Origin: JACQSR01 sp042577505
GTDB taxonomy: Archaea; Nanobdellota; Nanobdellia; Woesearchaeales; JACQSR01
DNA length: 51,955 bases
Direction of reading: 5' to 3'
Assembly: GCA_042577505.1 (NCBI GenBank)
Contig: JBHPEA010000005.1
Span: 1-51,955 of the forward strand
Of this stretch, positions 1-9,583 are shown one piece after another; within the stretch, counting starts at the first letter, position 1, and the number at the start of each line of letters is the position of its first letter. A program made the position numbers and the translations under genes. The notes beneath the pieces are model-generated. The model worked only from the letters and a program-made list of their open reading frames with translations. It had not been told where the DNA came from and did not search any database.

Positions 1-45
1 GCGGTGGAGGAACTCGATACTCAACATTCCATATAACCTTATCAC
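1..45. repeat. Inverted repeat arm at window edge (partner 453-497)
   Basis: Bases 1-45 are the perfect reverse complement of 453-497, and the match stops at 46/452. It begins exactly at the window edge and lies inside coding sequence, where it makes the last visible residues the antisense translation of the Gly-rich linker. This is typical of a fold-back (chimeric) join at a contig end. Confidence 0.9.
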
Positions 46-3000
46 TCTTGGTTCAATAACTTTTTCTGGTAACTTTTCCTCTACAGGTAATGCTTCGTCT
101 TCCCCTGGTTGTTGAGAATCAGGGATCTCAACTTGTTGTGGGCCTTCATCAAGAATAGGTGCTGTAACTGAGGGTGATAATTGGGGTGGAGTAACCTTTG
201 TCGATTTAAATTCCAGAGTTGCAGAACTACTTTTTATACTCACCAAAGTTATCTCAACATCATCATCACCGTCTGAATCTAGGTCCTTTAATACAGAGTC
301 TCCTTCGCTAAGAACATGTTCGGAAGGTATGGAAGCTATGAGGATCGTAGCCTTACCACTTTTAATACTCTTTAATGTTACTGTGTGCATAATGTTTGAA
401 TAATAGAAAGTTACTTTCTCTCCACGATTTAGTATTTTGCCATATCCTTGAGGTGATAAGGTTATATGGAATGTTGAGTATCGAGTTCCTCCACCGCCTC
501 CGCCAGATGTTGTTGTTGGGGCTGTACCTCCAAAAACACCGAAGGTACTAAAGTGAGTTACATTTGCCCATATATAATTAGCTGTTGAATTAACTCCTTG
601 ATTAGGTTCAAGTTGCCAATCTCCAGATGTTTCATTGTAGAAATACATCTTTAGGGTACTTTCATCTATACCTGCAGCTGCTAATTCTGAGTCGTTATAG
701 AAAATTTTAATTAAAGCCCAATTAAGGCTTCCATTGGTGTTTTGGTCGACGCTGATGTCAATCCCCTTTAATGATGTTAGGGAGGCTGTGGTTCCTGATG
801 AAGTTGGTGATGCATTTGTGATAGTTACTGTTGATGTCACTCCACTTCCAAGATAAAGAGTTATGTTTGTATCTGATTCATTAAACCCGAAATCAGTGGG
901 GGTATTAACCGGAACGCTCTTTCTTACTGCATGTAATGACGATATTATGCCATCTTTATTTAGAGTCTCAGAACCATTAATACTAATAGTGCAATTGTCC
1001 ATTTCTAAAGACCCTCCTTCAAATTTTATTTCCCCATAAATAGAGATATCATTATCCCTACATATTGGAGATCCTGTAATCGTCCAATTGACTAAAGCTG
1101 GTCCCGGATCATACATTGCGTAGTCACCGTTATTGATAAAATCGCCATTTGTTACAAGAGCCGTTGAGTCTCCCGAGACATGAATACCTGTCCTAGTCGA
1201 ACCTGTGTTATTGGAAAAGTTAGTTTCCTCAATTTTTGCAAAGGATCCATCAAGGTAGACTCCGTGTAAACTATTGAAAATTTCTGAGTTTTTGATTGTT
1301 GGATAATCTGATTCATCTCCCGCATTTGAGAGGTAGAAACCATATGAATTGTTATGATAATCTTCACCATCCGCTGTAAAGTTCATAACACCTTCATCGT
1401 ATAATCCGTAATAACATCGATAAATTTCATTTCCAATAAATGTGTTATTTTCTGCATCATAATTATCATTATTTAGATACACTCCATAAGAATCAATTGT
1501 CATGTCAACACAATATATAGTATTATTATAGATTCTATTGTGCTCTTCTTCTATCCATATACCATATGCACTTGAAGCGCTATTATTAATTGTGTTATTT
1601 TGTACTAAATGAGCCGAGTTTATTCCTTCCAAGTGGATTCCAGAGTTTGAGAATGCGCCTCCTATTGTGTTGTCAGTAGCTTCACAATTATCTGAATCCC
1701 CAAAGTGGATTCCTTCAAAAGTCTCATTGAAATCATTATTGTCTACATAAATTCTTGTTGAACTTTCTATCCATACTCCTGCATTATCACTTCCTCCTTG
1801 ATCATTGTAAATGAAGTCGTTATCAGTTAGGGTAATATTATCTGCAGTATTAATTTGAATTCCATTATCTTGGTTCTCTTGGAATGTGTTTCTTGTAATT
1901 GTTCCATTGTTGGAGTTCTCTAGATAAAATCCATTAGAATTGAATTTTATTATATTGTTAGTGATAGTAACATAATCATTACCATCTAGGTGAATGCCAT
2001 TATTTGATCCACCTCCATTTGAATTGATAGTATTTCCTGAAATTGTGATGTCTTTTCCATTGCTTATGTAAACTCCCTCGTTTGAATTTCCATTGATTGT
2101 ATTTGATAAAATATCCCAATTTTGAGCATTGGAATTTAAATATGCTTCAATACCATATCCAGTTCCATTTGTGATATTGTTATTTTGGATTGTGTTGTCT
2201 GAGCCGCCATTGTCAATATAGATTCCAGCTTCCCCCCCACAATTTTCATCTATGTGGTTATTTTCGACTGTGACATTGTTAACACCTTGTAAATGGATTG
2301 CCTCTTTACTGTTGTTGTGCAGATAAATTCCAGAAATAGTGATGTTGTTTGTATAAGCCAATGTTATTCCACCATAAAACACATAATCTGAGATTTGGTT
2401 ATTTGGTCCGATTTCTCCTCCAATAATTGAGGAATCATTTACATAATCAAAGTCAATTCCTTTATCGAAGTTTTTTATAGTGCAATTTTGGATTGTAATT
2501 CCAGATCTGTAGCCAGCATAGATTCCTATATTTGTGCCATTTCCACTAATATTGGTGTTATTGCAATCTAAAGTAACATCATCAGAGGTTATATTAAGAG
2601 CATTTCCACTACAATTTATCAAGTTGTCAGATGCGTTTAATACACGAGACACATTAAGTATGTCTCCACATTCACAGGGAACATCGCCCCCACAAGAACT
2701 TAATGGAGGTTGCCAAAGTACTCCATTAATGTAAATGGTACAATTATCTTGGGTAAGAGTTCCTTCATCAATTGTTGGTTCGACTCCATAGAATGAAAGA
2801 TTATTATCTCTGCAGGTTATTGAATCATTAATTGTCCATGTTACATTGCGACCGCTTTGTCCATATATTCCGTAAAGGCCGTTGTTTATGAAGTTGGAAT
2901 TTTGGAGGGTTACATTGCCACTTGATATATTCAAACCGGCATTGTTGCTGCAAGTACTGTTAGTAAAATTTGTGTCGTATAGATCTATATATGAATTTAA

Positions 3001-6000
3001 TAAATGGATCCCTTCGCAATTATTATCATATTCTGAATTGTTTATGATTATTGTTCCTGGTCCGGATTGACTCAGATAGGAACCGTAGTAGTTATCATAG
3101 GAGTATTCATTATTCAATGTGACATTATCAACGTAAAGGAAGTAGTGACCTCCTCTACAATTAGACATTTCGTTGTTTGAAAGTTCGTTATTGTCTGATT
3201 CATATATAAAGATTCCATAATAATCTTTGTTAGCAGTTTCTGTTGTGTTACATTCTATGGTGTTTGAAATTAAATCATTGCTATTACTACTGCCTTCAAT
3301 TTGAATTCCATAACGATCTGCTCCAGGTTCGTGGTATGCAGGTGATAATAAAGGATATTGGTTGTAAATGTTATTGCCACTTATTGTGTTAGATGTGCTT
3401 GCAGAGATTAATTTAATACAAGATGTCATTGGACCTGACATTGTGTTGTTTGTTATCTCACTTGAATTAACGTTATCGAAGGAAACGCTATGTCCTATTG
3501 CGCTAATGGTGTTGTTATGGATGTAAATGGCAGTTGTGTCATCAACACGAATTGAGTCGTTTCCAATATCAAGGATACTATTATAGCTAATGTTTACAGT
3601 ATTTGTATCACTTATGCTTAATCCAAAATTACCACCTTCTACAAGATTATTTGTGAAGGTGTGATTCAATGTTTCTGCTCCGACTAAAAATAGTCCACTG
3701 CTGGCATTGATTTCGTTATTCCTTGTAAGTGTATGATTGCTTCCAGTAAAGTAAATTGCAGTACTATATTCATCATTTATTACATTGTCATCAATAATAG
3801 TACCATGGGAACCTGAGTTATAAATTGCATAGTTTCCATTGTCGTTTATAGTGTTGTTGATTATGGAACAATCATCTGATTCACTTGTTAGACGGATTCC
3901 GTTATTTGTATTGTCGCTTATGTTGTTGTTGGTGATTTGTAAGTTTGTGCTTTCGAATATCTCAATTCCGTATCCAGTACCATTTGTGATATTGTTGTTT
4001 CGGATTTCGGTGTTGTGGGATTGGTAATTGTATATACCTGCATTTCCGCCACAGTTATCATCTATATTATTATTCTCAATTGTATTATTGTTACTTTGGT
4101 CTTGGTATATTGCGTTTTTCTTATTGTTATGTAGATAGACTCCGGTGATGGAGTTATTATAGGATTGAAAGTAAAGCCTTAATCCTCCTTGAGCTGAGCT
4201 ATCTGCTAAGTTATTATCGTAAATTTCACCACCAGAAATTGTACCGTTCGATGAGTTTAGAATTAATATTCCATCATTAGTATTATTGTTTATAGTGTTA
4301 TCATATAGGTTAATATTTCCAGAATGTGCAATTTCAATCCCCTGACCATTTTTAGAGATTCTGTTATTACGAATTGTATCGTCTCTAGATAAATATAAGT
4401 AAATGCCATGATCACCACTACCAATGATAGTGTTGTTTTCAATTGTGCTTGAACCATTGTAGCTAAGATAGTTCCATAGATAAATCCCTTCATTAGTATT
4501 ATTAGTGTAGGTGTTATTGACAATTGAGATATTGCTAGAAGTTACATCTATGGCAGTTCCATATGAACAATTTTCAATAAAGTTGTCATTTACTCTTGTA
4601 TTGTCTTCGTTAGTTAAATAGATACCATAATTGCAGTACCCAGAAATATCATTTTCTGAAATTATATTGTCTGAGTTGGCACTGCTAATAATTCCATATG
4701 AGGTAATATTAAAAATATCATTCTCAACTATTAAGTTATTAGAAGTTTGAACATTTAATCCTGCTGTAGATGCGTTGAAAATGGTATTATTCCGAATAGT
4801 GGTGTTAGTGCCCGAGATCTTGATCGCTGTGGAATAATTAGATACTATGCAATTCTTAATTGTGACATTATCGTAAGATTGAATGTTAATCCCAACACTT
4901 CCGCTTCCGGTACCGTTTCCTATAATGTTGTGTCCATTACAGTCAAGTGTCACACCTTCAGCAGAAATATTCAATCCATTTCCATCACAATCTTCTAAAT
5001 CATCTGCTCCTGTCAATACACGAGATTCTGTTAGTGAATCTCCACAACTACATATGGTAGATCCGCCACAAGTTGTAGATGCAGGTTGCCAAAGTACTCC
5101 ATTAATGTAAATGGTACAATTATCTTGGGTAAGAGTTCCTTCATCAATTGTTGGTTCGACTCCATAGAATGAAAGATTATTATCTCTGCAGGTTATTGAA
5201 TCATTAATTGTCCATGTTACATTGCGACCGCTTTGTCCATATATTCCGTAAAGGCCGTTGTTTATGAAGTTGGAATTTTGGAGGGTTACATTGCCACTTG
5301 ATATATTCAAACCGGCATTGTTGCTGCAAGTACTGTTAGTAAAATTTGTGTCGTATAGATCTATATATGAATTTAATAAATGGATCCCTTCGCAATTATT
5401 ATCATATTCTGAATTGTTTATGATTATTGTTCCTGGTCCGGATTGACTCAGATAGGAACCGTAGTAGTTATCATAGGAGTATTCATTATTCAATGTGACA
5501 TTATCAACGTAAAGGAAGTAGTGACCTCCTCTACAATTAGACATTTCGTTGTTTGAAAGTTCGTTATTGTCTGATTCATATATAAAGATTCCATAATAAT
5601 CTTTGTTAGCAGTTTCTGTTGTGTTACATTCTATGGTGTTTGAAATTAAATCATTGCTATTACTACTGCCTTCAATTTGAATTCCATAACGATCTGCTCC
5701 AGGTTCGTGGTATGCAGGTGATAATAAAGGATATTGGTTGTAAATGTTATTGCCACTTATTGTGTTAGATGTGCTTGCAGAGATTAATTTAATACAAGAT
5801 GTCATTGGACCTGACATTGTGTTGTTTGTTATCTCACTTGAATTAACGTTATCGAAGGAAACGCTATGTCCTATTGCGCTAATGGTGTTGTTATGGATGT
5901 AAATGGCAGTTGTGTCATCAACACGAATTGAGTCGTTTCCAATATCAAGGATACTATTATAGCTAATGTTTACAGTATTTGTATCACTTATGCTTAATCC

Positions 6001-7875
6001 AAAATTACCACCTTCTACAAGATTATTTGTGAAGGTGTGATTCAATGTTTCTGCTCCGACTAAAAATAGTCCACTGCTGGCATTGATTTCGTTATTCCTT
6101 GTAAGTGTATGATTGCTTCCAGTAAAGTAAATTGCAGTACTATATTCATCATTTATTACATTGTCATCAATAATAGTACCATGGGAACCTGAGTTATAAA
6201 TTGCATAGTTTCCATTGTCGTTTATAGTGTTGTTGATTATGGAACAATCATCTGATTCACTTGTTAGACGGATTCCGTTATTTGTATTGTCGCTTATGTT
6301 GTTGTTGGTGATTTGTGAATCTGGAGATCCATCAACATATATTCCGTAACCAGTACTATCTGTAATATTGTTGTCTTGAATTGTTATGCTCTCACTTTGG
6401 TTTAGATAGATATTATTTTTCTTATTATTATGAATATTTGTGTTGTTAACAGTCACGTTATCGCAATAGTCTATCTTAATTCCTGCGTAATTTGCGTTGT
6501 TAACGATATTGTTTATACTGATTATATTATCTGTTATTATTGAGTCGTTTACGTTGTCGAAGTCTACTGCGATGGAGAAGTTGCTAAGATTGCAGTTTAT
6601 TATTGTTATTCCTTCCTGATTACCTGAGTATATTCCAATTCCAGTTCCGTTTCCTGATATATTGTAATTATTACAGTCTAATGTAACATCATTAGATGTG
6701 ATGTTTAGTGCGTTTCCTTGGCAGTTGGTTAGGTTGTCTGCTGAAGTTATTGTTCGAGATTCGGTAAGGAAATCCCCACATGAACATGCTTGGCTTCCAC
6801 CACAAGATGAACTATCATCACACTCATCAGGATCATAACCTTTTAACCAAGCATTTGTTTCATTATAGGGGTAGCTATCAACTACATTTGCAGCGTTAGA
6901 ATCGTTTCCGGCTGTAAATAAAGGACATTCACTATGCCCCCAATAGTTACCTAGGTTGTTATAGGATAATTCGATTGCATAAGAAGAGTATGAGTTGTTG
7001 ACAGTATTATTAAATATATTATTATGCCAGATAGATAACTCTGAAATGTTCTCCATATATAGTCCAAATTTACTATTGGTAATGTTATTGTTGGTGATAT
7101 TAATTGGTGCATCACGATCTTGAGATATATATACACCTCCATAAAAACCTGTACAATTAGTAATAGTATTATTATGAAAACTTCCAGTAATATTTCCGAA
7201 TGATGCGCAACCGTAGTAGGTGCTACAATTTTCGATAATATTATTGGATACTATTAGGGTACCGTCTGCTTCAGATAACCATGCAGATGAATTAGTTAAA
7301 TATAATCCTCTGTTCGAATTGACATATGAAATAATGTTATTTGTTATGTAAGAATCATGATGCGCGTTGACATAGATTCCACCATACGAAGCATTAATCA
7401 CATGGTTATTTGTTATGGTGACGTTCGTACATCTCCCCAGCCAAGGATTACTAGGTCCATAAAATCCTGGGTAAATATTTATACCTACATTAACATCATA
7501 AAAAGAATTATTCTCTATTATACTATCATTATTTATGCACTTCATTTGTATTCCATTATCAGAAAAATTATGTATGATACAATTTTTTATTGTAATGTTA
7601 ACCTTATCGGGATAGATTTCTATTCCATCGTCCTGGGAACCTCCTCCATCACCTGAGATTTCTGTACCGTTGCAATCTAAAGTCAAATTAGAAGTTAAAA
7701 TGATCAAAGCTGTAGCTGAACATTCAGTTAATGAATCAGATGCATTGAGAATTCTTGAAGAAGTTAATGAATCCCCACAACTACACGGTGTAATGCCACC
7801 ACAATCCGCTGCTAAAGTAGAATAAGAAAGTAAAAGAACGTAAACTAATGAAAATAGAATGATTGTCTTTCTCAT
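1..7875 (-). CDS. Giant secreted parallel beta-helix protein (NosD-like modules), 3' end outside window
   Basis: The frame is open from the ATG at 7875 to the window edge, at least 2,625 codons, so the C-terminus is missing. The protein starts with a Sec signal peptide (cleavage near STLA-AD). Its body is Asn/Ile/Thr-rich with short N-N-x-I and N-x-T turns, as in right-handed beta-helix (PbH1/NosD-like) proteins. Four modules each open with a C-x-C-G-D ... S-R-x-L ... T-L-D-C-N motif, near 7780, 6780, 5045 and 2670. The first helix closes with G-N-Y-W-G-H near 6945. Modules 2 and 3 end with the same DNCTIYINGVLWQP segment. From about 1000 to 530 lies a beta-sandwich-like region ending HFSTFGVFGG, then a Gly-rich linker and another domain. 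Dense N-x-S/T sequons suggest N-glycosylation. Role inferred: adhesin or cell-surface carbohydrate-binding protein; I can assign no catalytic residues. A TATA box lies at 7931-7940. Confidence 0.85.
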   Translation of the reverse strand, partial: MRKTIILFSLVYVLLLSYSTLAADCGGITPCSCGDSLTSSRILNASDSLTECSATALIILTSNLTLDCNGTEISGDGGGSQDDGIEIYPDKVNITIKNCIIHNFSDNGIQMKCINNDSIIENNSFYDVNVGINIYPGFYGPSNPWLGRCTNVTITNNHVINASYGGIYVNAHHDSYITNNIISYVNSNRGLYLTNSSAWLSEADGTLIVSNNIIENCSTYYGCASFGNITGSFHNNTITNCTGFYGGVYISQDRDAPINITNNNITNSKFGLYMENISELSIWHNNIFNNTVNNSYSSYAIELSYNNLGNYWGHSECPLFTAGNDSNAANVVDSYPYNETNAWLKGYDPDECDDSSSCGGSQACSCGDFLTESRTITSADNLTNCQGNALNITSNDVTLDCNNYNISGNGTGIGIYSGNQEGITIINCNLSNFSIAVDFDNVNDSIITDNIISINNIVNNANYAGIKIDYCDNVTVNNTNIHNNKKNNIYLNQSESITIQDNNITDSTGYGIYVDGSPDSQITNNNISDNTNNGIRLTSESDDCSIINNTINDNGNYAIYNSGSHGTIIDDNVINDEYSTAIYFTGSNHTLTRNNEINASSGLFLVGAETLNHTFTNNLVEGGNFGLSISDTNTVNISYNSILDIGNDSIRVDDTTAIYIHNNTISAIGHSVSFDNVNSSEITNNTMSGPMTSCIKLISASTSNTISGNNIYNQYPLLSPAYHEPGADRYGIQIEGSSNSNDLISNTIECNTTETANKDYYGIFIYESDNNELSNNEMSNCRGGHYFLYVDNVTLNNEYSYDNYYGSYLSQSGPGTIIINNSEYDNNCEGIHLLNSYIDLYDTNFTNSTCSNNAGLNISSGNVTLQNSNFINNGLYGIYGQSGRNVTWTINDSITCRDNNLSFYGVEPTIDEGTLTQDNCTIYINGVLWQPASTTCGGSTICSCGDSLTESRVLTGADDLEDCDGNGLNISAEGVTLDCNGHNIIGNGTGSGSVGINIQSYDNVTIKNCIVSNYSTAIKISGTNTTIRNNTIFNASTAGLNVQTSNNLIVENDIFNITSYGIISSANSDNIISENDISGYCNYGIYLTNEDNTRVNDNFIENCSYGTAIDVTSSNISIVNNTYTNNTNEGIYLWNYLSYNGSSTIENNTIIGSGDHGIYLYLSRDDTIRNNRISKNGQGIEIAHSGNINLYDNTINNNTNDGILILNSSNGTISGGEIYDNNLADSSAQGGLRLYFQSYNNSITGVYLHNNKKNAIYQDQSNNNTIENNNIDDNCGGNAGIYNYQSHNTEIRNNNITNGTGYGIEIFESTNLQITNNNISDNTNNGIRLTSESDDCSIINNTINDNGNYAIYNSGSHGTIIDDNVINDEYSTAIYFTGSNHTLTRNNEINASSGLFLVGAETLNHTFTNNLVEGGNFGLSISDTNTVNISYNSILDIGNDSIRVDDTTAIYIHNNTISAIGHSVSFDNVNSSEITNNTMSGPMTSCIKLISASTSNTISGNNIYNQYPLLSPAYHEPGADRYGIQIEGSSNSNDLISNTIECNTTETANKDYYGIFIYESDNNELSNNEMSNCRGGHYFLYVDNVTLNNEYSYDNYYGSYLSQSGPGTIIINNSEYDNNCEGIHLLNSYIDLYDTNFTNSTCSNNAGLNISSGNVTLQNSNFINNGLYGIYGQSGRNVTWTINDSITCRDNNLSFYGVEPTIDEGTLTQDNCTIYINGVLWQPPLSSCGGDVPCECGDILNVSRVLNASDNLINCSGNALNITSDDVTLDCNNTNISGNGTNIGIYAGYRSGITIQNCTIKNFDKGIDFDYVNDSSIIGGEIGPNNQISDYVFYGGITLAYTNNITISGIYLHNNSKEAIHLQGVNNVTVENNHIDENCGGEAGIYIDNGGSDNTIQNNNITNGTGYGIEAYLNSNAQNWDILSNTINGNSNEGVYISNGKDITISGNTINSNGGGSNNGIHLDGNDYVTITNNIIKFNSNGFYLENSNNGTITRNTFQENQDNGIQINTADNITLTDNDFIYNDQGGSDNAGVWIESSTRIYVDNNDFNETFEGIHFGDSDNCEATDNTIGGAFSNSGIHLEGINSAHLVQNNTINNSASSAYGIWIEEEHNRIYNNTIYCVDMTIDSYGVYLNNDNYDAENNTFIGNEIYRCYYGLYDEGVMNFTADGEDYHNNSYGFYLSNAGDESDYPTIKNSEIFNSLHGVYLDGSFAKIEETNFSNNTGSTRTGIHVSGDSTALVTNGDFINNGDYAMYDPGPALVNWTITGSPICRDNDISIYGEIKFEGGSLEMDNCTISINGSETLNKDGIISSLHAVRKSVPVNTPTDFGFNESDTNITLYLGSGVTSTVTITNASPTSSGTTASLTSLKGIDISVDQNTNGSLNWALIKIFYNDSELAAAGIDESTLKMYFYNETSGDWQLEPNQGVNSTANYIWANVTHFSTFGVFGGTAPTTTSGGGGGGTRYSTFHITLSPQGYGKILNRGEKVTFYYSNIMHTVTLKSIKSGKATILIASIPSEHVLSEGDSVLKDLDSDGDDDVEITLVSIKSSSATLEFKSTKVTPPQLSPSVTAPILDEGPQQVEIPDSQQPGEDEALPVEEKLPEKVIEPRVIRLYGMLSIEFLHR
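453..497. repeat. Inverted repeat arm (partner 1-45)
   Basis: Partner of the arm at 1-45. It encodes the Gly-rich linker (GGGGGG then TRYSTFHITLSP) of the giant surface protein, in frame with the rest of the gene, so this arm is probably the genuine one. Confidence 0.9.
2707..3940. repeat. Direct repeat copy 1 (1,234 bp) inside giant gene
   Basis: This segment appears letter-for-letter identical to 5083-6316. The offset is 2,376 bp, exactly 792 codons, so the duplication keeps the reading frame. It covers the C-terminal half of beta-helix module 3, including the DNCTIYINGVLWQP closing segment. Sequence diverges abruptly at both borders. Confidence 0.93.
5083..6316. repeat. Direct repeat copy 2 (1,234 bp) inside giant gene
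   Basis: Second copy of the 2707-3940 segment, covering the C-terminal half of beta-helix module 2. The 1,142 bp between the copies is unrelated at the nucleotide level apart from the general beta-helix character. Identity implies recent duplication, gene conversion or an assembly effect. Confidence 0.93.
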
Positions 7876-7879
7876 AATA

Positions 7880-7940
7880 ACCCCTTTTTACCCCCCAATG
7901 TACTATGTTGTTTGTATCCTGGAATTACATATTTAAAAAT
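7880..7940 (-). promoter_or_regulatory. Promoter and leader of the giant beta-helix gene
   Basis: Read on the minus strand, an ATTTTTAAAT TATA-like box occupies 7940-7931, about 56 nt before the ATG at 7875. Transcription would start near 7906 and leave a leader of about 30 nt with G-rich runs, including AGGGG just before the start codon, that could act as ribosome-binding site. Predicted by eye from archaeal promoter spacing. Confidence 0.45.
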
Positions 7941-8033
7941 GTTTTGGTTGTTGTTGGGGCAACTTAGTCAGTCTAGTTCTTAAATATATCAAAAAAGATT
8001 TAGATTTAAAAATTAAATAGTATTCCCCCTTTC

Positions 8034-9008
8034 ATGGATTATAAACCTCAGGAAACAAAAGCTGTAGCTGAGTATCTTAGATCTTTAGATTTTTGCGTAG
8101 ATAAGGTTCGGCAGGGAAGCACACCTTTGTTCTATTTATTACCTGATATCCATATTCCAGATTTTGCCCATCATCATGTAAGAGTAATAGATAACTTAGT
8201 CGCTAACATGGGGCTGGGTATTGTTGGAATTGAGGGTGGATCTGGATTAGTTACTCAATCAACTGTTGATGAATTTGTTGATCACTGGATTGAAGATAAA
8301 AAGAAGGTTGGTGATAGAAAAGATTTAGTTGAAGAATATCTACAGGAAAGACCATTATTCAAATACGGATTAGAAGGATCTCCAGTTGCATTATTCGGAA
8401 TTGAAGATGACATACTACATCAAGACCATAAGACTGTTATTGATATACATGATGCTTTTGTATCAGCTTATGCTGAAGTATTGATAGATATGGCACAATT
8501 TCTTGGACGAGATGATAATATTCAAAGATATTCTAGTAAAAAAATAGTCCAAAGTTTTATCGACTCTGTTGAGAGGGCTTGTAAAAGAAACATTGATCCC
8601 CTTTTGGAAAAATTATCTGGGAGGTATTCTTTACCTGATTATGTGCAAGGTTGGAATTTTAAGTTGAATCTAAATAAGAAGGAGATTCCTCCAGTTTATG
8701 AGAAAAATCCCTTCTTTAAAGCTGTTAATAGATTACGTGAAAAAATCCATTACAGAAGAACAGCTGCTTCTTTAGATATTGCATTACAAGAGACTCGTGA
8801 TAGAGAGTTGGATCAGATAGCAATTGTTTATGGTGAGGGCCATTTAAAGGAAATGAGAGAGAAATTATCATCTGATGGTTTTTCACATATAGTTATCAGT
8901 CCATCACAAGAAGTCATTGAAGCTGGAGTCCAAGCAATTGAGTGGGAAAAAGGAAAGATGGATAGGTTTATTCGGGAAAGAGTAGTTCCTGATGAAGACA
9001 AGTGTTAA
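8034..9008 (+). CDS. ChaN/TraB/Tiki-superfamily-like protein
   Basis: 324 aa, soluble, no signal peptide. The N-terminal half has a D38-x-H40 motif followed by a second His cluster (HHH, about 46-48) and then GIEGG (66-70); near the C-terminus is a YGEGHL motif (about 270). This order (acidic/His motif, Glu after a buried strand, late G-x-G-H) resembles the ChaN / TraB / Tiki / erythromycin-esterase-like superfamily, whose members bind metal or heme or act as hydrolases. Assignment to a branch is not possible by eye. A TATA-like TTAAATATA at 7981-7989 lies about 45 nt upstream. The stop overlaps the convergent gene at 9005 by 4 bp. Confidence 0.5.
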   Translation: MDYKPQETKAVAEYLRSLDFCVDKVRQGSTPLFYLLPDIHIPDFAHHHVRVIDNLVANMGLGIVGIEGGSGLVTQSTVDEFVDHWIEDKKKVGDRKDLVEEYLQERPLFKYGLEGSPVALFGIEDDILHQDHKTVIDIHDAFVSAYAEVLIDMAQFLGRDDNIQRYSSKKIVQSFIDSVERACKRNIDPLLEKLSGRYSLPDYVQGWNFKLNLNKKEIPPVYEKNPFFKAVNRLREKIHYRRTAASLDIALQETRDRELDQIAIVYGEGHLKEMREKLSSDGFSHIVISPSQEVIEAGVQAIEWEKGKMDRFIRERVVPDEDKC

Positions 9009-9514
9009 TCTCTACTCATAGATTCATCTTCCCAACCAGTATCAAGAAAATTTTCGGTTGTTCTTACTAACTTGTCTGAAACAGATCTTTTTCTTTCAAG
9101 AACCACTGGGTAATATTCTTCGGAGAGTAGTTTAGCAATTCTAGCTGCTTCTCCATAAACCATCTTTCTCCCTTTTCTAGATCCTTCAGTTTGATTATCT
9201 ATACCTGCTTCCGGGACTAGACAATCTTGCCAATGAGTATAAAATTCTGTGACAGATAGAGATGTTCCATTCGAGAATTGAGCATCATATCTTATATGGA
9301 AAGAATGAGCTGGATTTCCATCATACCTTACTGTTGGGTTCATTTCCCCTGTTGCTCGGCTTCTGACTTCTTGGGGAGATATAACGAGTTTTTCTAATTG
9401 AACCTTCTGCTCTTGAAGCTTTTCGATTCTATCTTGCAATTCAGGAAGATTAGTTGGTTTTGGTAATAGTTGCGTAGCACTACAATATTGAGCTATTCTA
9501 TACATAAGTCCCAT
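9005..9514 (-). CDS. Hypothetical protein with short coiled coil
   Basis: Start chosen at the ATG at 9514, because GAGGTG at 9526-9521 sits six bases before it; a GTG at 9523 would overlap that site. About 169 aa. Residues roughly 20-45 (LPELQDRIEKLQEQKVQLEK) form a short coiled coil; the rest is mixed alpha/beta, ending in a charged tail. It has no signal peptide. I do not recognise the family. It stands alone on the minus strand with an AT-rich TTTATAAATTT box near 9549-9559 and is convergent with the ChaN/TraB-like gene. Confidence 0.6.
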   Translation of the reverse strand: MGLMYRIAQYCSATQLLPKPTNLPELQDRIEKLQEQKVQLEKLVISPQEVRSRATGEMNPTVRYDGNPAHSFHIRYDAQFSNGTSLSVTEFYTHWQDCLVPEAGIDNQTEGSRKGRKMVYGEAARIAKLLSEEYYPVVLERKRSVSDKLVRTTENFLDTGWEDESMSRD

Positions 9515-9583
9515 AAATAACACCTCGATAATAGGTATTAAATTGAAATTTATAAATTTTCATAAAAGAACATTCGTGATTGT

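Noticed and set aside
1..497. Inverted repeat as terminal repeats of an insertion sequence
   Set aside because: The arms lie inside one continuous coding frame, no transposase lies between, and one arm starts exactly at the window edge.
2882..5446. Two identical 62-aa open frames on the plus strand (2882-3070, 5258-5446)
   Set aside because: They are antisense frames within the duplicated part of the giant minus-strand gene; identity is explained by that duplication.
1000..7800. CRISPR-like array in the giant gene
   Set aside because: The short repeats are degenerate, coding beta-helix turns without constant length, identical repeats or spacers.
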